A program made the translations under genes and the position numbers. From the NCBI GenBank assembly GCA_013140455.1, contig JABFSU010000044.1, positions 1 through 64,000 on the forward strand: a DNA stretch of 64,000 bases, given 5' to 3'. The notes under the pieces are model-generated. The model was given only the letters and a program-made list of their open reading frames with translations, searched no databases and was not told the DNA's origin. Positions 8,840-17,309 of the stretch are shown here, one piece after another. The stretch's first letter is position 1; each line of letters opens with the position of its first letter. The DNA is from Nitrospira sp. Its GTDB lineage: Bacteria; Nitrospirota; Nitrospiria; Nitrospirales; Nitrospiraceae.

Positions 8840-10176
8840 GGCCTCGCAATCACCGGCTGCGGCGCAGAACCGACAGGCCGGGAAGAAGGAGACTGCGCCT
8901 GAGTCAAACAGGCTTCGATCAAATCCAGACTCCGCTGCAGGGCGCCCTGATTGTCCACGACCGTTTGGCGTGCGGCTTCTCCAACCTGGCGACGGACCGT
9001 CGAATCCTCCAGCCATGCGCAGACCCTGCGCGCAAGATCGTCTGCACCGGACACTCGAACCGCACCGCCGGATTCCAAAAGAAGTGTCGCGATTTCTGCG
9101 CAATGATCCGTATAGGGGCCAAAAAGAACGGGCTTCCCCCAGACGGCCGGCTCCAGCAAATTATGCCCGCCCACGGGAATCAGGGTGCCGCCGACAAAGG
9201 CTACTGTCGCCTCATGATAGGCCCGTGCCAATTCACCTCGTGTATCTAGAATGACGACTCGCGCCCCGGATCCAACTGAATCGAGCCGGCTCTTGCGCAG
9301 CACCGGCAATCCCGCCGCCTGGATCATCGTCACGAGATCGGCCACTCGTTCGACATGGCGCGGGGCAAGCATGAGAACGGCATGAGGATGAGTGACGACG
9401 ATCTGCCGGTACGCCGCAACCAGCGCCTCCTCCTCGCCCGCATGCGTGCTCCCGGCGAGAAGGAGCGATTCGCCTTCACGCAGGCCCAACTCAGCACGCA
9501 ATGACGCATCAGCCGCCATCGTCGGCATGGGCTGATCGAATTTGATGTTGCCGGTTCTATGGACCCGACCGGCGTCGGCCCCCAGAGCCACAATTCGCTG
9601 CACATCACGCTCCGACTGCATGAGACACAGCGTAAGCGACCGCAGCACTGAACGATAAAACGAGATGAGGCCGGCGATATGCTGCCGGGCAAACGACCGC
9701 GACGACAACCGTCCATTCACCATGATCGTCGGCACCTGCCGGTCCCGTAAGGTCCATAAGAGATTCGGCCAGAGTTCGGTTTCGACAAACGCATACAGTA
9801 CCGGCTGCCACTGCGTGATCGCGCGGGACACGGCCCAGGGAACGTCGAGCGGGGCGTAGCGATGCTCGGCAATCCCAACCAGTCGTTGTTCAACCGCCTC
9901 GCGCCCCGTTTCCGTCACCGTCGAGACGATAAGCCGGTGATCGGGATGGTTGCGATGCAGTTCTTTCACTAACGGCGTGACCGCCACCACTTCACCGAGC
10001 GAGACGGCGTGGATCCAGATCAGGGGACGCCGCTCTCCGGATGGCTCCAGGACCGGACTGATGCGCAACCCGAACCGGTCGAGCAAGCCCCTCCGACACC
10101 GCTTCTTGGCGAGGAGAATGCAGAGGATGATCGGCGTAGCCAGAATGAGAAGAGTATTGTAGAGCAGTCGCCACAT
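8836..10176 (-). CDS. waaA: 3-deoxy-D-manno-octulosonic acid transferase (KDO transferase)
   Basis: 446 residues, GT30 family. An N-terminal membrane anchor (residues 4-24) is followed by IWIHAVSLGEVVAVTPL with the conserved glutamate, VSTVTETGREAVEQ, RNTGNIKFDQP-like MHRTGNIKFDQPM and the C-terminal VGGHNLLEPAVWGKPVLFGP. It transfers KDO from CMP-KDO to lipid A precursor. The start ATG lies 7 bases after the restored stop of the DUF374 gene. Slightly longer than E. coli WaaA (425). It could add one or more KDO units; the sequence does not decide. Confidence 0.93.
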   Translation of the reverse strand: MWRLLYNTLLILATPIILCILLAKKRCRRGLLDRFGLRISPVLEPSGERRPLIWIHAVSLGEVVAVTPLVKELHRNHPDHRLIVSTVTETGREAVEQRLVGIAEHRYAPLDVPWAVSRAITQWQPVLYAFVETELWPNLLWTLRDRQVPTIMVNGRLSSRSFARQHIAGLISFYRSVLRSLTLCLMQSERDVQRIVALGADAGRVHRTGNIKFDQPMPTMAADASLRAELGLREGESLLLAGSTHAGEEEALVAAYRQIVVTHPHAVLMLAPRHVERVADLVTMIQAAGLPVLRKSRLDSVGSGARVVILDTRGELARAYHEATVAFVGGTLIPVGGHNLLEPAVWGKPVLFGPYTDHCAEIATLLLESGGAVRVSGADDLARRVCAWLEDSTVRRQVGEAARQTVVDNQGALQRSLDLIEACLTQAQSPSSRPVGSAPQPVIARP

Positions 10177-10183
10177 GGGTTGG

Positions 10184-10875
10184 CTAGGATGCGACCTCCG
10201 CTTCAGCCTCAGCCGTCAGCCGGTTTAAGGTCGATTCCAATTCGACACGAGCGGACTCAAGCGCGGCGTCCTCCGCCTCGCGCGAAACCCAGATCGGGGC
10301 TCCCCAGAGGAAGACGCCGCGGGAAAACGGGTACGGCACCATGAAGCGATCCCAGCTCGAGAAGAGTTTTTTTTTGAGCAGGCAAAGCCGAGGGGAACAA
10401 TCGGCAGCCCCGTAGCCTTCGCCAATTGAATGACGCCTAACTTGGCCACCTGCCGCGGGCCTTTGGGACCGTCCGGAGTCACGACGACATCTTTACCCGA
10501 TCGCCCCAGCTTAATGAGCGAGCGGAGCGCCCCGGCGCCGCCCCTCGTACTCGACCCGCGGACGGCCTCATGGCCGAACCGGGCAATGATGCGGGCGATG
10601 ATTTCTCCATCGCCATGCTGACTGATCAACACATGCGACCCAGGCCCGCGATACCCGAACGGAATCATCAACTGCTGGGCATGCCAGAACGCCAGAATGA
10701 TGGATCGCTTTTCGCGATACAAGGCATCTACCGGCTCATAGCCGCGCTGCTCCAGCCGCATACTCCCTTTTATCCCACGGATGACCAGGGCTCCGAGCGG
10801 CGGCAGCACGGTAAACTTGAGCCACTGCTCCACCCGTTTCTTCAGACCCGGTCGATTCTGAGCAGTCTCACTCAT
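10184..10875 (-). pseudogene. DUF374 lysophospholipid acyltransferase-like protein, frameshifted at a poly-A run
   Basis: Residues 1-165 match DUF374 proteins associated with lipid A genes: FWHAQQLMIPFGYRG, SQHGDGEIIARII, RGSSTRGGAGALRSL and VVTPDGPKGPRQVAKLGVI, an acyltransferase-like fold. At 10367-10375 the coding strand has nine A. The uninterrupted frame then turns into arginine/serine-rich sequence and ends at 10225. Adding one A restores LFSSWDRFMVPYPFSRG and VFLWGAPIWVS, ending at a TAG at 10184-10186, 7 bases before waaA, for about 230 residues, the family length. So the gene is either genuinely frameshifted, read by slippage, or miscalled in a homopolymer. The likely role is an acylation step in the lipid A pathway; the exact substrate is unproven. 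Confidence 0.85.
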
Positions 10876-10909
10876 TACCGTTCACCTATCGCAACGATCT
10901 TATGTTCCA

Positions 10910-11034
10910 CAGGATGCTCAAAAAGGCCGTTCAGCAAGGCCGCAGCGAGTGAAGGACCGAAAGCGTACCCGCTTGGGTACGTTGAGGGTCTGAACGATGC
11001 GAGAACGCCGCTGGCGGCCTTTTTCAGCATCCTG
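10910..11034. repeat. Palindromic intergenic element with near-perfect terminal inverted repeats
   Basis: The left end CAGGATGCTCAAAAAGGCCG (10910-10929) matches the reverse complement of the right end CGGCCTTTTTCAGCATCCTG (11015-11034) with one mismatch. Inside is a second inverted repeat around 10961-10983 (AGCGTACCCGCTTGGGTACGTT). The element fills the whole gap between msbA and the DUF374 gene and abuts the msbA TAG. I recall similar dispersed elements from Nitrospira intergenic regions, but that is memory only. It could be a MITE/REP-like element or work as a terminator or mRNA stabiliser after msbA, since the stem is followed or preceded by a T/A run on either strand. Confidence 0.75.
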
Positions 11035-12780
11035 CTAGACATTGGTTACGTCTTGGAACTGCATCGCATGCAACCGCTGATAGAGCCCGTTGTGCCGCAA
11101 GAGCTCTTCGTGCGTGCCGATCTCGGCAACCCGGCCATGGTCCAACACCACAATCCTGGTGGCATTCTGCACGGTCGAGAGCCGATGAGCAATCACCACC
11201 GTTGTGCGGTTCTTCATCAAATTCGCCAGCGCCAGCTGCACGATGCGCTCCGACTCCGTATCGAGCGCGGACGTCGCTTCATCCAGAATGAGCAGCGGGG
11301 GATCGCGCAAAATCGCCCGGGCAATGGCCACGCGCTGACGCTCACCGCCAGACAGCTTCACCCCCCGTTCGCCGATCGTCGTCTGATAGCCCTCAGGCAG
11401 CCGGGAGATAAAATCATGCGCGTAGGCCTGCCTGGCGGCCTGCTCGATGTCCATCGGGCTCGCGCCCAGACGCCCGAAGGCGATATTGCTGGCCACCGTG
11501 TCATCGAATAACACCACATCCTGTGAGACGATGCCGATCTGCGTGCGCAACGACGCAAGGGTATAGGACTCTAACGGAGCGCCGTCGAGGAAAATCTGCC
11601 CGCTCGTCGGCTGGTAAAATCTTGGCAACAGACTCACCAGTGTTGATTTTCCGCTGCCGCTGCTCCCGACCAGCGCGACCATTTCGCCCGCACGAATGGC
11701 CAAGTCGACTCCCGTCAAAGCCGGCGTCGTCTGCCCGCTATAGCTGAGCGACACCCCGCGCAATTCGATCCGGTCGGAGATTCCCTGGCAAACGAGCGTG
11801 CCCCGGTCCTGCGCCTGTTCTGTCGCAAGGTCCAGCACTTCAAACACCCGCTCCGACGCAGCCAGGGCTTGTTGAATCAGATTGTTCGCTCCGGCCAGCT
11901 TTCGAATGGGCGTGTAGGCCATGAACATCGCCGTCAGAAACGAAAAGAAGGCGCCCGGCGTCATGCTGCCATGGAGAACCAGGTAACCGCCGTACCAGAT
12001 AATCACGGCCACGCCGACCACGCCGATCACTTCCATATGCGACGATCCGATCGACCAGACCTGGTTGGCCTTCAGCGTCGTACTCAGAAAAGCCCGGTTA
12101 CTCTGCTCGAATCGCGCGGCCTCCGCTTCTTCGCGACGGAACGCCTTGACCATCCGAATCCCGGACAGGGTCTCCTGCACGGTCGAGGACATATCCCCCA
12201 TCCGCTCCTGTCCGCTGGTGGCCAGGGCTCGAAGCCGGCGGCCCATGCGGGACATCGTCACGACGGCCAGCGGAATGACGATGATCGATAATCCCGCCAG
12301 TTGCCAATTCTGGTAGACAATGACACCGAGCATCACGATAAACGTCAACGCGTGCTGAAAAATATCTTTCAGGACATTGGAAACGGCATTCGCCATCAAC
12401 CCCACATCGTTCACGACGCGGGAGACCAACCGCCCGGAAGTATTGGCGTCGTGATAGCCGACCGGCAACCGCATTAAATGGAGAAACAGCGCTTGGCGAA
12501 TGTCGGCGATCACCCGATTGCCGACATAGTTCATGAGATAGGTCTGTCCGTAGCTGAAGAGGGCTTTGACGATCGACACCGCCAGGAGGGCAAGCGGGAG
12601 GACCAAGAGAAGGGATTCATTCTTCTCGATAAAAATACCATCCAGCACCGGTTTGACCAGCCAGGCATAGACGCCGGACAGCGCAGCCACCATGCCGGAG
12701 CAGACAATAGCTGCGATAAACCGGCCCCGATAGGGCCGGACATACTGCAGCAATCGAAGAAATCGATCTACGCTCGACAT
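11035..12780 (-). CDS. msbA: Lipid A export ABC transporter MsbA
   Basis: 581 residues, the family length. The N-terminal half is the six-helix exporter domain (YVRPYRGRFIAAIVCSG, LVKPVLDGIF, RVVNDVGLMANAVSNVLKD). The C-terminal ATPase has GSSGSGKSTLVSLLPRFY, LSGGERQRVAIARAI and LLILDEATSALD. MsbA flips core-lipid A across the inner membrane. Its ATG overlaps the lpxB stop by 13 bases, and it is followed by the palindromic element. The lipid A gene context separates it from the glycan flippase at 719. Confidence 0.93.
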   Translation of the reverse strand: MSSVDRFLRLLQYVRPYRGRFIAAIVCSGMVAALSGVYAWLVKPVLDGIFIEKNESLLLVLPLALLAVSIVKALFSYGQTYLMNYVGNRVIADIRQALFLHLMRLPVGYHDANTSGRLVSRVVNDVGLMANAVSNVLKDIFQHALTFIVMLGVIVYQNWQLAGLSIIVIPLAVVTMSRMGRRLRALATSGQERMGDMSSTVQETLSGIRMVKAFRREEAEAARFEQSNRAFLSTTLKANQVWSIGSSHMEVIGVVGVAVIIWYGGYLVLHGSMTPGAFFSFLTAMFMAYTPIRKLAGANNLIQQALAASERVFEVLDLATEQAQDRGTLVCQGISDRIELRGVSLSYSGQTTPALTGVDLAIRAGEMVALVGSSGSGKSTLVSLLPRFYQPTSGQIFLDGAPLESYTLASLRTQIGIVSQDVVLFDDTVASNIAFGRLGASPMDIEQAARQAYAHDFISRLPEGYQTTIGERGVKLSGGERQRVAIARAILRDPPLLILDEATSALDTESERIVQLALANLMKNRTTVVIAHRLSTVQNATRIVVLDHGRVAEIGTHEELLRHNGLYQRLHAMQFQDVTNV

Positions 12781-13901
12781 GCGTCTAATACCACCTGGGC
12801 GGCTCTGCGGGAAGCGCCGGGCTCTCCGAGACTGGCTTTCACCGCCTGCAGACTCCGTTTCATTTCATCGTACGCGGCACGATCATCCAACAGCCGTCGA
12901 GCTTCATCATACACGCTCGCGCCCGTCGCTTCATGCTGAATCAATTCCGTCACCACGGTCCGCCCGGCCACCAGATTGACCAGCCCGATCCACTTGACCC
13001 GGATCAACAGCCGGGCCAACCGATAGGTCAACCAGGAATGCGCCTGATAGAGCAGCACCATCGGCGTTCCGACGACCGCCGCCTGCAGCGTCGCAGTCCC
13101 CGATGCCACGAAGAGGAGATCGGCGGCCGCCATCACCTCACTCGCCTGTTCCGCCACTACCGTGACCACCGCCGAACTCTTCTGCAGCAGCGGCCGGACG
13201 AGATCATCGGCGATCGTCGACGCTTGCGCCATGAGAAATTGCGTCTTCGGGTCGTCGCGCAGCAATCGCTCTGCCGCTTCCAGGAGGATCGGAAGATGCA
13301 GTCGTACTTCAGCCGACCGGCTTCCCGGCAGCAAGGCGATGACCCGGCCTGTCGGCTGTAAACCAAATTGCTCGCGCAGCTTCGCCTGATCATAGTGCGG
13401 GGCGACGGCATCGAGCAGTGGATGACCGACAAACGTACAGGGCAATCCGACCTTACGATACAGCTCGGGTTCGAACGGAAGGATCACCATCACATGATCG
13501 ACACGCTGTTGAATATATTTCATGCGGCCAGGCCGCCAGGCCCAGATCTGCGGCGCGATGTAATAGATCACCCGCAGCCCGGCCGACTTGGCAAACCAGG
13601 CATAGCGAAGATTGAGTCCGGGATTGTCGATGAAGACCACGGCATCCCAGCGTTCAGATCTGAGCAGCCGGCGCATGGCGGCAAATCGGCGGATGATCGC
13701 GCGCAGGGCCGAGAACCCGACGATCCCCATCACGTCGAGATGCCCGAACCCTTCCACGAGCTGTACACCGGCAGACTTCATGGCAGCCCCGCCGACCCCC
13801 ACTAACCGCACAGTGGGATCGAACTCCTGAAGCGCCCGGGCCAGATTGGCGCCATGCAGATCACCGGAAGCCTCTCCGGCTACGATGAGAATTTTCGTCA
13901 T
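12768..13901 (-). CDS. lpxB: Lipid-A-disaccharide synthase
   Basis: 377 residues, GT19. Seen: KILIVAGEASGDLHGANLA (3-21), LVGVGGAAMKSAGV, HLDVMGIVGF, IYYIAPQIWAWRPGR (about 135-149), FVGHPLLD, LLPGSRSAEVR and SGTATLQAAVVGTPMVLLY. It joins UDP-diacylglucosamine and lipid X to form the lipid A disaccharide. A 109-base gap separates it from the oxidoreductase gene upstream; the gap has no gene and only a weak GAGTGA before the ATG. It is coupled to msbA by overlap. Confidence 0.95.
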   Translation of the reverse strand: MTKILIVAGEASGDLHGANLARALQEFDPTVRLVGVGGAAMKSAGVQLVEGFGHLDVMGIVGFSALRAIIRRFAAMRRLLRSERWDAVVFIDNPGLNLRYAWFAKSAGLRVIYYIAPQIWAWRPGRMKYIQQRVDHVMVILPFEPELYRKVGLPCTFVGHPLLDAVAPHYDQAKLREQFGLQPTGRVIALLPGSRSAEVRLHLPILLEAAERLLRDDPKTQFLMAQASTIADDLVRPLLQKSSAVVTVVAEQASEVMAAADLLFVASGTATLQAAVVGTPMVLLYQAHSWLTYRLARLLIRVKWIGLVNLVAGRTVVTELIQHEATGASVYDEARRLLDDRAAYDEMKRSLQAVKASLGEPGASRRAAQVVLDACRA

Positions 13902-14010
13902 TCGTCACTCATCAATCGTGAAGCGTCAGATGGATATGAACCGCATGACTAGCGGGATCCGGCCCGATGAGGCGATCCTACCCTCGGCCTCGCTCGCCTC
14001 GCATGTCCCA

Positions 14011-14958
14011 CTAAGACTGACGAGCTGCATGCTCCGCAATGGCGGCCAAAATCTGGTGCGCCACATCCAGCGCCGCGGCACCGTCTTCACCGGAGACCTC
14101 GGGCCGCGTTCCGGTTTGGATGGCCTGTACAAAGGACTCCAGTTGGAGCTTGAGCGGTTCGTCAGCGTTCCCCTGAAATGTTTCAGTATCGAGTTCAGGC
14201 GGCGCACCGGACAGGATACGGCGCCGCAAGATCACCGCTTGACGGGTTTGGAAATCGATTGAGAGGTATTGATCCCGCTGAAACATCCGCAACCGGCGCA
14301 TCTTGTTCATCGACACGCGACTCGCGGTGAGATTCGCAACACAGCCGCCGCGAAACTGAATCCGGGCCTGGGCAATATCGATCGTCGGGGAGAGCACCGC
14401 GACTCCGGAAGCCCGAACCTCTTCAACCGGACCAAGGTCGAACGACAACACCAGGTCGAGGTCATGAATCATGAGATCCAGCACGACGTCGACATCCGTC
14501 CCGCGCGGGCTGTAACTACTCTGCCGATGCCCCTCGATAAACGCCGGGCGCCGGATGTGCGGCCGCATCAGCCGCATGATCGGATTGAAGCGTTCGCTAT
14601 GTCCGACTTGCAGCCGGCGGCCCTTTGCCTTGGCAAGCGCGACCAGTTCATGCGCCTCGGCCGGCTGCACCGCGATGGGTTTTTCCACCAGCACATGCTT
14701 GCCGGCTTCGAGACACATCTTGGCTACTGCGTAGTGCGCTGAGGTAGGCACGGCCACACTGACCAGATCGACGTCTTTCAGCAGATCTTCAGGATTGCGA
14801 TAGGGCTGCGCCGCGTGACGTCCGGCGATTTCTTGCCCGCGCTCAGGACTCTGATCCGTGACTCCGACGAGCGTCACGCCGGGGATGGACGCGTAGAGCC
14901 GCGCATGGTGCTGCCCCAGATGCCCGACACCGATGACGCCCGCCCGCAAATCTTTCAC
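14011..14958 (-). CDS. Gfo/Idh/MocA-family oxidoreductase in the lipid A operon
   Basis: 315 residues. An N-terminal Rossmann fold has AGVIGVGHLGQHHARLYAS (6-24), then LVEKPIAVQPAEAHELV with the conserved EKP lysine, and a C-terminal domain with DLMIHDLDLVLSF. The open frame extends to 15300, but codons before 14958 lie inside lpxI. GTG at 14958 has GGGAA upstream and begins 23 bases after the lpxI stop. Members in lpx operons include GnnA, which oxidises UDP-GlcNAc at C3 for amide-linked lipid A. That function is a hypothesis here because no GnnB-like aminotransferase is adjacent. Another nucleotide-sugar dehydrogenase role is possible. Confidence 0.85.
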   Translation of the reverse strand: MKDLRAGVIGVGHLGQHHARLYASIPGVTLVGVTDQSPERGQEIAGRHAAQPYRNPEDLLKDVDLVSVAVPTSAHYAVAKMCLEAGKHVLVEKPIAVQPAEAHELVALAKAKGRRLQVGHSERFNPIMRLMRPHIRRPAFIEGHRQSSYSPRGTDVDVVLDLMIHDLDLVLSFDLGPVEEVRASGVAVLSPTIDIAQARIQFRGGCVANLTASRVSMNKMRRLRMFQRDQYLSIDFQTRQAVILRRRILSGAPPELDTETFQGNADEPLKLQLESFVQAIQTGTRPEVSGEDGAAALDVAHQILAAIAEHAARQS

Positions 14959-14981
14959 TGAATTCCCTTCCCCTCGTTCAC

Positions 14982-15830
14982 TCAGGCTTTGATCGGTTCG
15001 AGATGCTTGATCCCGATCACGGCAATGCCGGCCTGACGCGCCTTTTCCAACAACAGCTCCCGGTCCAGCATCACGGTTCGCCCGGCTTCCACGGCTAAGA
15101 CCGTCGCGTTCACCGATGCCATCACCTCGATCGTTCGCGGCCCGATGGCTGGCAAATCGAATCGGAGATCCTGTTGCGGCTTGCACCGTTTCACGACGAC
15201 CGCGCCGTCTTTCGCCAATTCGCCGCCCCGCTTGATGGCGCCATCGGTCCCTTCGACCGCTTCGACTGCCACCACGACTTTGTCTTTGATCACGACGCAT
15301 TGTCCGATATCGAGACGCCCCATTTCATAGGCCATCTCCCAGCCGTATCGAATATTGTCCCACTCTTTTTGGGACGGTTCACGAGAGGCGAGCGTCCCTT
15401 CTTCGACAAGGATGCCTTCAAGACCGAAGGTCGACTCGCAAATCGTAATCCCTTCCCGCTCGATCTCCGCGGCAATTTCCCTGAGGATGTCGTCGTCCTT
15501 CCAGAGCGCGACCCGTGCGAACAAGGCCAGCGCCCGCAAGTCCGGCCGCACCGTTGTAAAGACATGCGTCTTCTTGACGCCGCCCAGCATGACCACGCGC
15601 TTCACGTTATCGCTCTTGAAGGCATTGATCAGCTTGTTGAGCTGCCCGATCTTCACCCAGTGGATGCTGTCGACATGCTGTTCGAGTTCAGGCTCCGCCT
15701 CTCCCACATGGGCGACGGCCGACACAAAGTAGCCCAATTTCTTGGCATTGTCGGCAAAGATGATCGGGAAGCGCCCGTTCCCGGCGATCAGTCCGATACG
15801 TTTGTCTTCAGTGGGCGTTGAGGTGGTCAC
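14982..15830 (-). CDS. lpxI: UDP-2,3-diacylglucosamine pyrophosphatase LpxI
   Basis: 282 residues of LpxI type (DUF1009). Seen: RIGLIAGNGRFPIIFADNA (11-29), VKIGQLNKLINAFKS, VVMLGGVKKTHVF, CVVIKDKVVVAVEAVEGTDGA-type segment with EAVEGTDGAIKRGGE, and KRCKPQQDLRFDLPAIGP. LpxI hydrolyses UDP-diacylglucosamine to lipid X and replaces LpxH in many bacteria. Its ATG overlaps the lpxA stop as ATGA. The order lpxA-lpxI-oxidoreductase-lpxB supports the call strongly. Confidence 0.93.
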   Translation of the reverse strand: MTTSTPTEDKRIGLIAGNGRFPIIFADNAKKLGYFVSAVAHVGEAEPELEQHVDSIHWVKIGQLNKLINAFKSDNVKRVVMLGGVKKTHVFTTVRPDLRALALFARVALWKDDDILREIAAEIEREGITICESTFGLEGILVEEGTLASREPSQKEWDNIRYGWEMAYEMGRLDIGQCVVIKDKVVVAVEAVEGTDGAIKRGGELAKDGAVVVKRCKPQQDLRFDLPAIGPRTIEVMASVNATVLAVEAGRTVMLDRELLLEKARQAGIAVIGIKHLEPIKA

Positions 15831-16642
15831 GCGGATTCATCCTCATCGCCCTGGTCCTTCCCGATCGAACGGGAAATCCCACGCTTGGTGGCTTCCATGA
15901 AGGTCAGGATCTGGGCGACATCCGCCTGATCCTTGAACTCCACCCGCGCCAGCTTGATCGCTTCGGCGGATCGATGGCCCTCGCGGAACAGCAGATCGTA
16001 CGCCTTCTTCAACACCGAGATCCGCTCGCCGGAAAATCCGTGGCGGCGCAATCCGATCGAGTTCAATCCGTAGAGTTTCGATCGATACCCGCCGGCGGCC
16101 CGCGTAAACGGCGGCACATCCTGTACAACTCCGCAGCACCCTCCGACCATCGAATAGGCACCGATGCGTACGAACTGATGCACGCCCGTCAACCCGCCGA
16201 TGATGGCATGATCACCGATGGTGATGTGCCCGGCCAGACTGGCGGCATTCGCGAGAATCAGGTGATTCCCTAAACGGCAATCGTGGGCGACATGCACATA
16301 GGCCATCAGGAAATTCTTATTGCCGACGGACGTGAGCCCTCCGCCTTGAACCGTGGCCCGATTGACCGTGACATATTCCCGAAGAATATTGTCGTCACCG
16401 ATGACCACCTTAGTCGGTTCACCTTTATAGCCCAAGTGCTGGGGCGGGCCGCCGATGGACGAGAAGGGATGCAGCTCGTTCCGCTCGCCGATCTCGGTCC
16501 ACCCGTCGACCGTCACGTGGGAGAGCAGCTTGGTTCCCTTCCCGATCGAGACATGCTCGCCGATCAGACAAAACGGTCCGACGACCACATCGTCCGCCAA
16601 TTTCGCACCCGGATGAATTATTGCTGTCGCATGAATCTGCAC
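15827..16642 (-). CDS. lpxA: UDP-N-acetylglucosamine acyltransferase
   Basis: 271 residues. A left-handed beta helix of hexapeptide repeats from the start (IHATAIIHPGAKLADDVVVG) is followed by a helical C-terminus (SVLKKAYDLLFREG). The catalytic histidine lies in YVHVAHDCRLGN (about 114-125). It performs the first acylation of lipid A synthesis. A TTG at 16657 opens the frame, but GTG at 16642 has GGAGG six bases upstream and matches the family N-terminus, so it is chosen. If the GnnA hypothesis for the neighbour holds, the acceptor might be the diamino sugar instead. Confidence 0.94.
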   Translation of the reverse strand: MQIHATAIIHPGAKLADDVVVGPFCLIGEHVSIGKGTKLLSHVTVDGWTEIGERNELHPFSSIGGPPQHLGYKGEPTKVVIGDDNILREYVTVNRATVQGGGLTSVGNKNFLMAYVHVAHDCRLGNHLILANAASLAGHITIGDHAIIGGLTGVHQFVRIGAYSMVGGCCGVVQDVPPFTRAAGGYRSKLYGLNSIGLRRHGFSGERISVLKKAYDLLFREGHRSAEAIKLARVEFKDQADVAQILTFMEATKRGISRSIGKDQGDEDESA

Positions 16643-16666
16643 GCCAGACCTCCGCAAATGGCCCCG

Positions 16667-17122
16667 TTATGGGCGCGACTCTGTTTTCTCTTCCGTCACC
16701 ATGGCCGTCACTTCCGCTTCACACACCACATCGTCATCGACATAGGCCTTGGCCTGCATCTTCCAGAAGGGCGCCCGCTTCTTGACCACATCCACCTCAA
16801 ACCGCAGGCGATCGCCGGGCACCACCGGTTTCCGGAACTTCGCGCTATCGATGCCGGTCAGATAGACGACCGGCCGACCGGTGACCTGCACGGACTTAAA
16901 GGCCAACACGCCGCCGACCTGCGCCATCGCTTCCAGGATGAGCACGCCCGGCATCACCGGCCGCCCGGGGAAATGGCCTTGAAAAAAGGGCTCGTTGATC
17001 GTCACGTTCTTAATCGCCACAATCCGACGGTCGGGATCCAACTCCAGCACCCGATCAACCAACAGGAACGGATACCGGTGCGGGAGTAATGCTTGAATCT
17101 CTGCCTGCTCCATCACTGCCAT
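16667..17122 (-). CDS. fabZ: 3-hydroxyacyl-ACP dehydratase FabZ
   Basis: 151 residues, hotdog fold. Seen: [20 protein letters not shown] (9-28), [20 protein letters not shown] with the catalytic histidine (about 43-62) and [10 protein letters not shown] with the catalytic glutamate. It dehydrates 3-hydroxyacyl-ACP in fatty acid elongation and competes with LpxA for the same substrate, which explains the common pairing. GGAGG lies 8 bases before the ATG at 17122. The usual upstream neighbour lpxD is absent. Confidence 0.95.
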   Translation of the reverse strand: MAVMEQAEIQALLPHRYPFLLVDRVLELDPDRRIVAIKNVTINEPFFQGHFPGRPVMPGVLILEAMAQVGGVLAFKSVQVTGRPVVYLTGIDSAKFRKPVVPGDRLRFEVDVVKKRAPFWKMQAKAYVDDDVVCEAEVTAMVTEEKTESRP

Positions 17123-17165
17123 GGCCGTTGCCTCCTCTGTTCCCCGTCACGCCACCACACCGCCG

Positions 17166-17309
17166 CTACTTATTCTGACTATCGAACTCCTTCACCACCC
17201 GGTCCGTCACATCCAGCGCGGGCTGATAGTACAACACGACCCGGACCATGCCATCGCTGCCCCTTGCCGAAAAAGGTCCTGATAGCCAGCCTTCTGTGCC
17301 ACCACCACG
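17166..17309 (-). pseudogene. Tandem partial copy of the ompH 3' end (remnant)
   Basis: This 144-base stretch is a direct tandem copy of the last ~45 codons of the adjacent ompH gene, including the TAG. The C-terminal reading PALDVTDRVVKEFD then QNK is kept, with one substitution (SQNK for LQNK). Further upstream the copy has two extra bases relative to the intact gene near 17260-17275, so its frame is broken. It has no start codon or Shine-Dalgarno. It is a relic of duplication, or of a third ompH copy, lying exactly where lpxD is commonly found. Confidence 0.8.

Noticed and set aside
8840-9103. N-terminal extension of lpxK
   Set aside because: Lies inside waaA, has no LpxK similarity, and GTG at 8839 overlaps the waaA stop in the usual coupled manner.
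13902-14010. RNA gene or repeat upstream of lpxB
   Set aside because: GC-rich GCGAG-type repeats are present, but no tRNA fold or long inverted repeat could be drawn.
14959-15300. N-terminal extension of the oxidoreductase
   Set aside because: Codons before 14958 lie within lpxI, are arginine-rich without family match, and a Shine-Dalgarno supports GTG at 14958.
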